Below, piece after piece: positions 19,420 to 28,487 of a stretch of DNA of 64,000 nucleotides (position 1 is its first letter; every line of letters begins with the position of its first letter). A program made the position numbers and the translations under genes. This DNA is from Legionella lytica (GTDB lineage: Bacteria; Pseudomonadota; Gammaproteobacteria; Legionellales; Legionellaceae), in assembly GCF_023921225.1 (NCBI RefSeq), contig NZ_CP071527.1:2136501-2200500 (forward strand), given 5' to 3'. A model generated the notes under the pieces. That model saw only the letters and a list, made by a program, of their open reading frames with translations, searched no databases and had not been told where the DNA came from.

Positions 19420-22400
19420 ATGCCCCAAGTCCAGATCTTATTTCACGCAAGACGCCTCCATAAAGAAACGCTTACTAATAGGAAGTACCAAGAAACCCTA
19501 CAAAAGATTATCTCGGGCACCCATCCTCAGATTGAGTGGCTGGAAAACGCGCACTATGAAGGCCAACGCGTGGGCAGTGCCCGTATCGACCGTGTGCAAC
19601 AGGGACAAAGGCTTATTTTTACCTACCTTCGCAACGCCCAAGGCAAGCGATGCCTCTTCATTTTGGGTGAAACCCATCACAACTATCATCAGGTAGAACG
19701 GTGGTTAACCACAACCGGCATCACCAGCATTGGCAGCATGATGGTAAATGCCGGAATGGTGGATGAGCACTTCATCGATGTCCTCGAGGAACAACCCGTT
19801 GCAGCACCACAAGAACGCCCACATCTTGCTTTTTTGGATGAATCGCAACAACAAGCCCTAGCCCCCAGCTCAAGCCCACTGATGTTCTTAGGTCCTGCCG
19901 GGGCAGGCAAAACCTTAGTTTTAGAAACCTTCATGGGCAACCACCTGCATGAAGTTGAAGCCGACACGCAACAAGCCAGCTCCAGTACCGATTCCAATGC
20001 CAGCGTGTTTGTTTCGCAATCGGAACTCTTGCTGGATTCCTTAAAGGAAGAATGCGAGGCCCCCGAAGTCCGCTTTAGCACCTGGGAACGTATGCTGGCC
20101 AACCATTTTAAAGACCAGAACAAAATACCTCACAACGAGTTTAAGCTCTGGCTCAAAAAGTACGCGCCAGGGGAAGATGCCGAACAAGTGCATTTTGAAT
20201 TAAGCTTGATTGTCGCTTATGGCGATGCCGCCTATTTAGACTTACATGGGGCACGACAAACCTACTACAGTGGCAATAAAGAAAAGCAAAAACGCTGCAT
20301 CGCCATTTTAAAGGCGTGGCAAGACCATTTACACACCACCTCCAGTTATGACCCGATGACCAGTCTGCCTCCACCCTCGCTGGTGAAGGCAAAAACCTAT
20401 TGCGATGAAGGGCAAAACTTCCCTCCTTCCGCACTGGCATACCTCATCGAGCAAGCGCAAGCTCATCATTTCTACATTAGCTTTGACCCCGAGCAATCCC
20501 TTACCTCGCCCTTTACCTATGCCTTTGTCAAACAACGGCTCAACAGTAAAGGCTATGCCAAAATAGAACGATTGCTGGAACTTACCTGGCGTAATAGTCC
20601 AGAAGTCGTAGACGTGATTAATTTCCTGATGACACAAAAACACCACTGGGAAGGAAATCATAACAAACGCCCTTACGCTGAAATTCGTTCCGCTCAAGCC
20701 CCTGGTGGGCAAGTCTCTTGGGTAACCGATGCCTCCTTAAATGAATTAAAAAAACATGCCCAAAATGCCTCAACCGTAGTCATTGCCGAATTACCCGAAG
20801 AGCCCAAGGCACGTGAACGTGAACGACAGGAAATTATTAAACGCTTTGGTACCCATCAGATTCTCTCCGCCTCTACCGCCATTGGCATGACCTTTAAAAC
20901 CGTCATTTTATGGAAACCCATATCTCTAAACCCAACCGTACGTAAGCTCCTTTCCCAAGAACTCATCGATGGCTTAACTCTAGAACAATGGATTGCTCTC
21001 AATGCCATTCAAATCGCATTGGGACGCGCACAAGACAATATCTTTATTTATGAGCCAGAACAGCACTTTAGGCTAAAAGGGGAATTATGCTTTGGCAGCA
21101 ACCTACCCACCGATGGGGTCTTAAAAACCGCTCAGCTGGATGATAAAGAGGCTTGGAAGAAAAAAATTAATGAACACCTGGCTGAGGGAAATCGTGAACT
21201 CGCCATTGAACTAATGCGACATCAACTGCAGTTTACGGAAGAGCAAGTTAAACAAAAACTAGGCCTTGTTGAGGAACTCAATCCACCAGTACACGAATCA
21301 AAGCCTAAGGCAAAGAAAAGTCATCCCACCAAGCCGAAAAAAAGTACTCCAGCACCTGCTGTAGCTCAACCCAGCAAGCCTAAAGCCACACCCAAAGCAG
21401 CTCCGGCAAGTGCACCGAAAAAAGCCGCGCCTCCGATAACACCTGTCCCGAAAGCAAACTCTTTGTCTCCGCTCGAGATTATTGCCATTGTGAAGTCACT
21501 GAATGCTGTCCTTGCAGAAGGTGCTACTGACGACTCCAAGGCTGATTTAAAAACCAATTTAGAAAAACTGCTTAGCTATCCCCAGGCGATGCGGTATTTG
21601 TTTTATGCGTCAAACTCAACTAATTGCTTGGCCATGCGATTATTGTTGAGCAATGATGAATACCGACACATCCTTTTTAGCTGCTTACGAAGCAATAATG
21701 TCTTAGAGAATTTAATGGATTACCCAGAGGAGCGAACAGCGTTTATTAATTTTCTTGCTCAAAGTGAAGAAGGTATTCTGTTTTTTAATGAATATCTCGA
21801 AAAAACCGTCTTATTAGAAACCCCTTCAGATAAGACTTATTGCTCTTTTTTATATAAATTAACTTCGTCGAATATTGGACAAAGCGTTTTGAACCAATGG
21901 ATTGAAAATAATCTTCAATTAGCCAAAGGCATTAGCCCCAAAGTTTTATATTCGCCACACTCAGCCAAAACAGGACCAAGCACGAACACATCACCTTTAT
22001 ATTGGTTTACTTGCTCTTCTGTTGGAAGAAAAACACTACGTCTATTATTGGAAATAAATCCTGATTTAATTACTGCAATCACTGGGAAGATCTTATGTTT
22101 GGCGCTCACACCTGGACCATGGTGGGCACACGATAATACTTCACCGTTGTATTGGCTTCTATCGTCTGAGGATGGTCAACAAATCCTGAAACTATTATTG
22201 GAAAAGAATCCACAATTGGCTTCAGAAATCACAGGCAACGATCTATGTTTATCGCGAACAAAACCAGGCCCCAATAAAAATCTTTCTCTTTTATACCTTT
22301 TGACCAACTCTCATGAAGGGCAAAAAATATTTAATCTGTTACTGGAAAAAAATCCTCAAATAGCCACAGAGATATCCGTCCAAACTTTATGTTTAGCACT

Positions 22401-23196
22401 CACTACTACAGCAGGAAAATACGCCAACACATCTCCTTTATATTGGCTTATTTTAACTGGGTTAAAAACACTAACATTATTACTGCAAAAGAAACCTGCT
22501 TTGATAAAAGAAATCAGTGGTAAAGCGTTATGTCTAGCACGCCCAGAAGAGGCGGGGCCTGAAGAAAATACATCTCCATTATATTGCCTCAGCTATTCTA
22601 GTGAAGGGCGAAAAGTTCTATGGCTATTACTGGAAAAAAATCCTAAATTAGCCAAAGAAATTAATGGTAAATCCCTATGCTTAGCGCTCACATCAAAGTC
22701 CAGCGCTGATGAAAACACATCCCCCTTATCCTGTCTTAGCTCTTCTATAGATGGACAGAAAGTGCTCCATCAACTACTCGAAAAAAATACTAAGTTAGCC
22801 ATGGAAATCACTGCCTCTGACTTATGTTTGATATACCCTGAATCAGAAGGGATTTATGGAAATGACTCCCCTTTCTATTGGCTTTCTACTTCGGAGATAG
22901 GCTGTACTATTTTAAGTCAATTGTTTCATAGGAATCCTGACTTAGCCAAAGGAATTACTATGGAAAGTCTCTCCTTAAAAGTAAATGCGAGAACAGCCTT
23001 GTCTCATTTTGCGGAGACAACTTATGGTCGTGATTTACTACAGCGCTTAGCAAAACTTAATCCGACATTAGCACCAATTATAGAGGAAACATTAACAATA
23101 AAGAATCAAGTTCACTTAGGCCTTTTTTCTTCACCTACGTTAACAGTTGTAACTGATGAGAACATGAAGCAAGGACTAGGCATGATGAATCGATAA
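19420..23196 (+). CDS. SF1-helicase-like protein with C-terminal tandem helical repeats
   Basis: 1258 residues, the full-length relative of the partial gene at the left edge. The N-terminal half looks like a UvrD/DUF2075-type SF1 helicase: Walker A GPAGAGKT (from residue 158), Walker B-like CDEGQNF (328-334), a motif III-like YISFDPEQS, LELTWRNSPEVVDVIN (motif IV-like) and STAIGMTFKTVILW (motif VI-like). A Lys/Pro/Ala-rich linker follows, then about seven repeats of roughly 45 residues (NTSPLYWL...LLLEKNPQLA...ITGKxLCLAL) between nt 21900 and 23000. Whether it unwinds nucleic acid is unknown. Effector status is inference from its size and repeats. Confidence 0.8.
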   Translation: MPQVQILFHARRLHKETLTNRKYQETLQKIISGTHPQIEWLENAHYEGQRVGSARIDRVQQGQRLIFTYLRNAQGKRCLFILGETHHNYHQVERWLTTTGITSIGSMMVNAGMVDEHFIDVLEEQPVAAPQERPHLAFLDESQQQALAPSSSPLMFLGPAGAGKTLVLETFMGNHLHEVEADTQQASSSTDSNASVFVSQSELLLDSLKEECEAPEVRFSTWERMLANHFKDQNKIPHNEFKLWLKKYAPGEDAEQVHFELSLIVAYGDAAYLDLHGARQTYYSGNKEKQKRCIAILKAWQDHLHTTSSYDPMTSLPPPSLVKAKTYCDEGQNFPPSALAYLIEQAQAHHFYISFDPEQSLTSPFTYAFVKQRLNSKGYAKIERLLELTWRNSPEVVDVINFLMTQKHHWEGNHNKRPYAEIRSAQAPGGQVSWVTDASLNELKKHAQNASTVVIAELPEEPKARERERQEIIKRFGTHQILSASTAIGMTFKTVILWKPISLNPTVRKLLSQELIDGLTLEQWIALNAIQIALGRAQDNIFIYEPEQHFRLKGELCFGSNLPTDGVLKTAQLDDKEAWKKKINEHLAEGNRELAIELMRHQLQFTEEQVKQKLGLVEELNPPVHESKPKAKKSHPTKPKKSTPAPAVAQPSKPKATPKAAPASAPKKAAPPITPVPKANSLSPLEIIAIVKSLNAVLAEGATDDSKADLKTNLEKLLSYPQAMRYLFYASNSTNCLAMRLLLSNDEYRHILFSCLRSNNVLENLMDYPEERTAFINFLAQSEEGILFFNEYLEKTVLLETPSDKTYCSFLYKLTSSNIGQSVLNQWIENNLQLAKGISPKVLYSPHSAKTGPSTNTSPLYWFTCSSVGRKTLRLLLEINPDLITAITGKILCLALTPGPWWAHDNTSPLYWLLSSEDGQQILKLLLEKNPQLASEITGNDLCLSRTKPGPNKNLSLLYLLTNSHEGQKIFNLLLEKNPQIATEISVQTLCLALTTTAGKYANTSPLYWLILTGLKTLTLLLQKKPALIKEISGKALCLARPEEAGPEENTSPLYCLSYSSEGRKVLWLLLEKNPKLAKEINGKSLCLALTSKSSADENTSPLSCLSSSIDGQKVLHQLLEKNTKLAMEITASDLCLIYPESEGIYGNDSPFYWLSTSEIGCTILSQLFHRNPDLAKGITMESLSLKVNARTALSHFAETTYGRDLLQRLAKLNPTLAPIIEETLTIKNQVHLGLFSSPTLTVVTDENMKQGLGMMNR

Positions 23197-23276
23197 GAGG
23201 CAAACTCTTATACTGATTTATGAGATTTGCGTTAATTTTTGAAATAAAGCATTTAATAGATCTATTTGGCGCAGTT

Positions 23277-23307
23277 GAGGCCCCTCTCAAAAGTATGCCT
23301 CTTTTTT
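23277..23307 (+). terminator. Weak terminator in the 325-nt gap
   Basis: GAGGC (23277-23281) pairs with GCCTC (23297-23301) and six T residues follow. The loop is long, so the call is weak. The rest of 23197-23521 shows no gene. Confidence 0.35.
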
Positions 23308-23453
23308 ATCGCGGCTGCCCAAATTTATGTAAGTTGTTTTTTTTATTAGAAAAATTGACAAAATAAAAGGCATCGCGATACACTCCCGCCCCCTAAAGAT
23401 AAATACTTGGTCACAAAAAGCGAAATCAACATTGAAATAAGGTTTCTCTTGTT

Positions 23454-23489
23454 GACTCCATCAAAATTTTTTAGAAATTAGATTTTGAT
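23454..23489 (+). promoter_or_regulatory. Promoter region with perfect inverted repeat
   Basis: TTGACT at 23454 could be a -35 box. ATCAAAAT (23460-23467) and ATTTTGAT (23482-23489) are a perfect 8-bp inverted repeat with a 14-nt gap, a plausible operator for the gene at 23522. Confidence 0.35.
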
Positions 23490-23521
23490 AGGGAAATGTA
23501 AATTTTAACTGAAAGGATATC

Positions 23522-25075
23522 ATGACTTTGCAACCGCTTAATCTACTTGAAACCGCCCAAGAATGCCCCTCATTATTGGAGATATTTTCTGTTGAAGAAT
23601 TAAGTAACCTATTTAGTTCCTGCCACGATTGGCAAAATCACATCAAAGAACAATATCACGATTCCTGGCTTTTAACCGCGATTAATCCAAATGCAGAAGT
23701 ACCCTATGAAATTGACGATCCGGTACTGAGAAAAACAGAACAAGGACATTTAGCTAATTACCTCCATCAGCTCAATAGCCTTAAGTTACCTCTTGAACGA
23801 CTCCCATGGTTAACTAATCATGCGACACAATTTATTGAGTGGATGGAGCAATGTACCTATTTAAACCACTACGCCCTAATTAATGAATTACTCCAGCTTG
23901 TACGCAAAGCCCCCCAGAGAGATACGCTTACACAGAAGATATTTTCCAGTCCCTGGTGCCAGGAATTTACTCTAAACTCTCCGTGGATGCTCCAGGAACA
24001 AACAGATTTTGCAGTTCCCTTTTATTGGTTACTCACTAAATACAATCAAATAGATTTACTGGAAAAGCTTAGATCCCTGGAACCGCAAACCCCTATTGAC
24101 GTAAATGCAGCACCAAATGCCCTCAATCACCCTGACCATGGAATTACTCCAGCTTGGTGGCTCGCTAAATACAATAAAATCGAGTTACTGGATGAACTTA
24201 GAGCCAAGAATCCTCAAATAGCCATTGATTTAGATGCAGCACCAACTAATCCTGCTCATCCATGCTATGGAATCACTCTAGCTTGGTGGCTTGTTGCAAA
24301 TAAACAAATTGACTTCCTGAAACATCTGATAGCCCTGCAACCCCAAACACTCATTGATGTTAGTGTAGCGCCAATTCAAAAAGATGGTGAATACCATGGC
24401 ATCCCCGTGGCTTGGTGGCTTGCTTCAACTGATCTTGATTTGCTGGAAGACCTTATAGACCAGCAACCTCACGCAACCCTTGATTTAAATGCATCTCCAC
24501 CTGATCCTCATAACATAGACCACGGCGTATCCTTAGGATGGATGCTTGCCGGAAACAATGAAATTGACTTACTGCAAACACTTAGGGAACGTAATCCCGA
24601 AACCGTCCTTAACTTAAATGCAGAACCAACTCATCCCAACCATGTATATCATGGGATTACTCTAGCTTGGTGGCTTGCCAAACATAATCAAATCGATTTA
24701 TTAACCGCGCTCATAGCCCAGCAACCACAAGCAAACATTGATTTAAATGCAACCCCCACTAATCCTCATACTGAAGACTATGGGATCACTTTGGCCTGGT
24801 GGCTTGCCAAACACGGTCAAATTGAGTTACTGGAGGCGATCAAAGCCCAACAACCACAAACAGCGATTGATTTTAATGCAGCCCCTATCCATCCCGGTAA
24901 TGAACATTGTGGTATCACCCTAAAGCAAATGCTTGATGACAAGCAATTAGCTGCATTGTCTTCTTCCTATCTAACCACCTTTTCTTTTTTCAATACCTCA
25001 ACGAATAACACGAGTAATAATTCAAATACTCATAAGCCTGACTCTGAAGATACAGAAATGAGCCCGAGAAATTAA
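23522..25075 (+). CDS. Tandem ankyrin-like repeat protein, effector-like
   Basis: 517 residues with AAAGGA just before the ATG. From about residue 165 to 480 a unit of some 46 residues recurs seven times plus a partial copy. Its core is HGITLAWWLAKHNQIDLL and it ends ...IDLNAAPTNP, suggesting paired helices and a turn as in ankyrin repeats. The N-terminus (CPSLLEIFSVEELSNLFS, then SCHDWQNHI) has the spacing of an F-box-like helix set, which would recall Legionella F-box/ankyrin effectors; this is speculative. The Ser/Asn-rich acidic tail ends DSEDTEMSPRN, similar to the E-block of Dot/Icm substrates and to the tail of the gene at 8099. Confidence 0.75.
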   Translation: MTLQPLNLLETAQECPSLLEIFSVEELSNLFSSCHDWQNHIKEQYHDSWLLTAINPNAEVPYEIDDPVLRKTEQGHLANYLHQLNSLKLPLERLPWLTNHATQFIEWMEQCTYLNHYALINELLQLVRKAPQRDTLTQKIFSSPWCQEFTLNSPWMLQEQTDFAVPFYWLLTKYNQIDLLEKLRSLEPQTPIDVNAAPNALNHPDHGITPAWWLAKYNKIELLDELRAKNPQIAIDLDAAPTNPAHPCYGITLAWWLVANKQIDFLKHLIALQPQTLIDVSVAPIQKDGEYHGIPVAWWLASTDLDLLEDLIDQQPHATLDLNASPPDPHNIDHGVSLGWMLAGNNEIDLLQTLRERNPETVLNLNAEPTHPNHVYHGITLAWWLAKHNQIDLLTALIAQQPQANIDLNATPTNPHTEDYGITLAWWLAKHGQIELLEAIKAQQPQTAIDFNAAPIHPGNEHCGITLKQMLDDKQLAALSSSYLTTFSFFNTSTNNTSNNSNTHKPDSEDTEMSPRN

Positions 25076-25097
25076 CCAAAGAAAAAATTCGTGGTAG

Positions 25098-25451
25098 CGG
25101 CTTGTCCACGATGCGTCAAGCATTAAGATCGATTTTGCTCAAGCAGAAACTGCATTTAAAAATAGGGGTGCCTTCCACTCTCCAGAAATGGATGAGGTCA
25201 AAAATCAGTTTGCTGAATTTCTACAACAATTTAATTTTACAGTCCCTAAAACACCGGTCATTGCGAATATAAATGCCATGCCGTACAAGGAAGGCAGTGT
25301 TCATCACAATTTAACAGAACAAATAAACCATCCTGTACGTTGGACCCAGGGAGTGGAATACTTGCTAGACCTTGGAGAACATGATTTCGAAGAAATTGGT
25401 CCTGGCGTGGTATTGCGCGGTTTGATTAATCGAATTAAAAACAATCAATAA
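25098..25451 (+). pseudogene. C-terminal remnant of a malonyl-CoA:ACP acyltransferase (FabD/PKS AT type)
   Basis: The frame opens after an in-frame TAG at 25095 and runs to 25451. It encodes RGAFHSPEMDEVKNQF, the GAFHS active-site His motif of acyltransferase domains, then PVIANINAMPY, INHPVRWTQGVEYLL and EIGPGVVL, typical of the FabD/PksD-like C-terminal third. The N-terminal two thirds, including the GHSLG serine, is missing. The ATG at 25188 has no ribosome site and would skip the His motif. It is best read as a decayed gene. Confidence 0.75.
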
Positions 25452-25593
25452 ATTATATCTCCCTACCCTACAAAATAATGTCATTCCTACACAATCGGGA
25501 ATGACTCAATCCAAACAAATGCCCACAAAAGTCTATAATTTATATATTATGATCAATATATGGACATATCTATTAATCTATAAAGTGAGACTT

Positions 25594-26760
25594 ATGATGA
25601 AAACTTTATATGAACCAACTGGAAACGGAAGCGCACGCCAACCTAAACTACACAGTACTATTTGTCGTTGTACTTTATGTATGAAAAGTAAAATACCTGA
25701 TCTGATTGCACAAGACCATACCCAAGGGTTAAAAGCGACTATGGTTGATAGAAGAGATCCTGATGTAGAAGACAGTAAACCGTTAATGAAAGCAACCCAA
25801 GCCCATGCCATTCTTAAAGCAGGAACGACAATAAATATGCTGGAAGCAACAGGAATTTCTGAGGAGCAATTGCCTGATCGAAGCGGCAATATCAGAATAA
25901 CTCCTCCTCAAGAGTTAACAATAAAAGCAGCGTGGAAAAACAAAAGTGAAGAAACGGCCAAAAGCGGGCGCAATGCCAGTGTTTTTGGTAATTTAGGCGT
26001 ATTGTTAATCCCTCCCAGCGTGAAAACCATTGATATTCCCAAAATGAATGCACTGGCGGTACCTTCATCCTTCTTAGAAAAATACGGCGCAGAACTCATT
26101 CCGCTGGGCAAACCCTTTACCTTAGATGCGGTAGAAGATGAGGAATTAGAAAATCTTTACCTGGTTCAATATGACTGGGATCCAGACTACATTCAAAACT
26201 ATGTAATGAAACTCCAAGGGGGAGGTGGTTTATTTGTGGAAACTCACCCATTCCCTCATGTATTCACACCCTTATCTCCTGACTGTAAAGGCGCATTAAT
26301 TTTAGGCGTTGACCGACATGATGGTACTTTTGATTTTGCTTCCTTTGAAATACCCTTTGGTTATACCATGAAAATTGGCAGTAATGTGATTCATGGAGAC
26401 TCCTTCTTTGTTGGCCCTTATGCCATAGCCCTAACCGAAACTGAACTAGCTGACTCGGTAATTTTGAAACAAGAAACTCCCACACGTGATGTACAGCATG
26501 TAATTCAAACCTCCACTCCTCTATTCTCGTTACCCTTATTAATGGAGCATCGATTATCCTCTGAAGTTAATGAGCGAATGCAAAAATTGAATAATGAGTT
26601 AATGGTTAAGAAAATTCGCCATGAAGGTGCAACAGGAAAAGGGCTTAGTTTCTTCCAGCATTTACCAGGAGATGTACTATCTGAGGTCCGTGATTTATCC
26701 GCTGAAGCACAAGAAGCTTATGATCAACGATATGGATTGGTGACTTACATGCCGAAGTAA
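25594..26760 (+). CDS. Hypothetical protein, possibly cupin/ureidoglycolate-lyase-like
   Basis: The frame extends to 25501, but the low-complexity hydrophobic start is unconvincing; ATG 25594 or 25597 gives about 388 residues. An N-terminal CRCTLCMKS segment has a Cys cluster. The C-terminal half (LQGGGGLFVETHPFPHVFTP, then HDGTFDFASFEIPFGYTMKIGSNVIHG divided over the beta strands) resembles a beta-barrel of the cupin kind, with His and Glu that could bind metal. I do not recognise the family with certainty. A dispersed inverted repeat follows. Confidence 0.6.
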   Translation: MMKTLYEPTGNGSARQPKLHSTICRCTLCMKSKIPDLIAQDHTQGLKATMVDRRDPDVEDSKPLMKATQAHAILKAGTTINMLEATGISEEQLPDRSGNIRITPPQELTIKAAWKNKSEETAKSGRNASVFGNLGVLLIPPSVKTIDIPKMNALAVPSSFLEKYGAELIPLGKPFTLDAVEDEELENLYLVQYDWDPDYIQNYVMKLQGGGGLFVETHPFPHVFTPLSPDCKGALILGVDRHDGTFDFASFEIPFGYTMKIGSNVIHGDSFFVGPYAIALTETELADSVILKQETPTRDVQHVIQTSTPLFSLPLLMEHRLSSEVNERMQKLNNELMVKKIRHEGATGKGLSFFQHLPGDVLSEVRDLSAEAQEAYDQRYGLVTYMPK

Positions 26761-26768
26761 CGGCAAAC

Positions 26769-26842
26769 GTAGGCTGGGCTGTCAAGCCAAAAAACTCAGT
26801 TTTGTGCTACAACCAAATGCTGGGCTTAACAGCCAAGCCTAC
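26769..26842. repeat. Imperfect 20-bp inverted repeat (dispersed GTAGGCTGGGCTG element)
   Basis: The arm GTAGGCTGGGCTGTCAAGCC at 26769-26788 is repeated inverted at 26823-26842 with 18 of 20 matches. Related arms occur at 13668 and 9911. It lies downstream of one gene and before the end of the Sel1 gene, so it may double as a bidirectional terminator. Confidence 0.7.
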
Positions 26843-26906
26843 ACCTACTTATATCCAATAACCTTCGCCCCAACGCATGCGTGTACGGTCTTAAAAGTTA
26901 AAACCA

Positions 26907-28034
26907 TTAATTCTCATCCTCATCCTTTGGAGGTGGAGGTACTAACTTCTTAACTAACTGGTCAGCTTCTTTCAACTCCTGCTCAGATAATTTACCTTTT
27001 AGCCCCTTCACCTCTTTAAGCGCAGGGGGATATTTACCATCAGCTGCCAACTTATACCATGCATAAGCAGTAACCCAGTTTTTTTCTACCCCAAGGCCTG
27101 CCAGATAGAGATAACCTAATTTAGCTTGCCCCATAGGATTCCCTTGAGCCGCAGCCTTAGTAAACCAATAAGCAGCTTGTTCGTAATCCTTATCAGTTCC
27201 AGTTCCAGTCAATAATAATTGCCCTAATTGAGCCTGAGCATCCGCCTCTCCCGCCTGGGCTGCAATTTGGTACCAATAAACCGCTTTTTGTGGATCTGCA
27301 TCAACACCTAGCCCATTTAGATAATAATAGGCTAAATAGTCTGCTGCTTTAGGATGATTTTGATTAGCCGCCTGGGAGAACCAATAAAAAGCGGAGCTAT
27401 CGTCCGCTGCAACCCCTGGTTGCTGACCAGTATAAAGTAAGCCTAAACTATACTCCGCTCGCGCATCGCCCTGTTCTCCTGCCTTTTTATACCAATAAAG
27501 AGCCTGATTCACATTTTTCTCAGTACCAATACCCATGATGTAGGAATAGGCAAGATTGACTTGGGCTTTGACATAACCTTGCTGTGCGGATTTTTTAAAC
27601 CATAGCAATGCACTTTTGGGGTTCTGTTTAACACCATCTCCCGTAGAATACATTAATCCTACGTTACGTTGTGCCACAGGGTTATTTTGCTGAGCAGCTT
27701 TCATATACCATTTGAACGCCTCATCAAAATTCTGCTTAACTCCCTCACCCAAATCATACATAAACCCCAAGCTTAATTGGGCTAAAGCATAATTTTTATC
27801 AGCTGATTTTTGGTACCATGTTAATGCTTCGGCGGGATCTTTATTGATACCTTGTCCATATTGGAACATACGCCCGACCAAATACATAGCTTCAACATTA
27901 CCTTCCCGAGCAGCTTTCATCAAATGAGGGTACGCAGTGGTATAGTCTCCATTTTCAAAAGCTGTAAAACCAACAATCTCATCTGCATACGCAACGTTTA
28001 CCATTAATAAAATTGCGAAAATTAGATTGCGCAT
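26907..28034 (-). CDS. lpnE: Secreted Sel1-repeat protein, LpnE-like
   Basis: A frame start at 28049 exists, but GGAG lies 5 nt before the second ATG, giving 375 residues with a signal peptide (MRNLIFAILLMVNVAYA). Eight full Sel1-like repeats of 36 residues follow (A-x-x-WYQKSAxxNYALAQxxLG-x-MY-x-GxGVKQN) plus a partial ninth, then a charged tail with PPPP. L. pneumophila LpnE, needed for efficient entry and vacuole trafficking, is also 375 residues with eight Sel1 repeats. The family is sure. Orthology to LpnE rests on length, repeat number and the signal peptide. Confidence 0.8.
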   Translation of the reverse strand: MRNLIFAILLMVNVAYADEIVGFTAFENGDYTTAYPHLMKAAREGNVEAMYLVGRMFQYGQGINKDPAEALTWYQKSADKNYALAQLSLGFMYDLGEGVKQNFDEAFKWYMKAAQQNNPVAQRNVGLMYSTGDGVKQNPKSALLWFKKSAQQGYVKAQVNLAYSYIMGIGTEKNVNQALYWYKKAGEQGDARAEYSLGLLYTGQQPGVAADDSSAFYWFSQAANQNHPKAADYLAYYYLNGLGVDADPQKAVYWYQIAAQAGEADAQAQLGQLLLTGTGTDKDYEQAAYWFTKAAAQGNPMGQAKLGYLYLAGLGVEKNWVTAYAWYKLAADGKYPPALKEVKGLKGKLSEQELKEADQLVKKLVPPPPKDEDEN

Positions 28035-28099
28035 ACCGACTCCATTCATGTCCTTATATTAAAATAGTAGAATATTGAACCAACAAAGCAAGTATTTAT

Positions 28100-28440
28100 A
28101 CTCACTAATAGTTTGTTCGCAATGAAGGCGGCAGAATTTAAGTGGATGAGTCGTTACTTAACATCGCTTCGTCACTACATGCTTCGCAATGTTAAATTAA
28201 AAGATAGTGCCCAAATAAAATACCCCGTCATTGCGAAGAATGTAGTGACGAAGCAATCCAGAAGTATGGGGCACAAAACCCTGGACTGCTTCACTGTGTT
28301 CGCAATGATGGTAGGATTTTAAATTGAAGGATGGCACTCAAATAGTGCCTCGCCATTGCAAGGAACGTAGTGACGAAGCAATCCAGGAATATGGAGCACA
28401 GAACCCTGGTTGCTTCACTGCATTCGCAACGACGACTGTT
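28100..28440. repeat. Dispersed palindromic repeats (ATTGCGA...GACGAAGCAATCCAG type)
   Basis: The 438-nt gap between the Sel1 gene and pmbA contains at least two copies of a palindromic element. Each has a core such as CATTGCGAAGAATGTAGTGA, then CGAAGCAATCCAG, and an inverted partner (CTGGACTGCTTCACTGTGTT then CGCAATGA). One copy spans about 28226-28310 and one about 28351-28432; a more degraded one lies at 28118-28195. No gene is visible in this gap. Confidence 0.75.
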
Positions 28441-28487
28441 TTTGTATAACTATCCTGAACGCATTTATTCAAGAAAAACTTTTTCCC

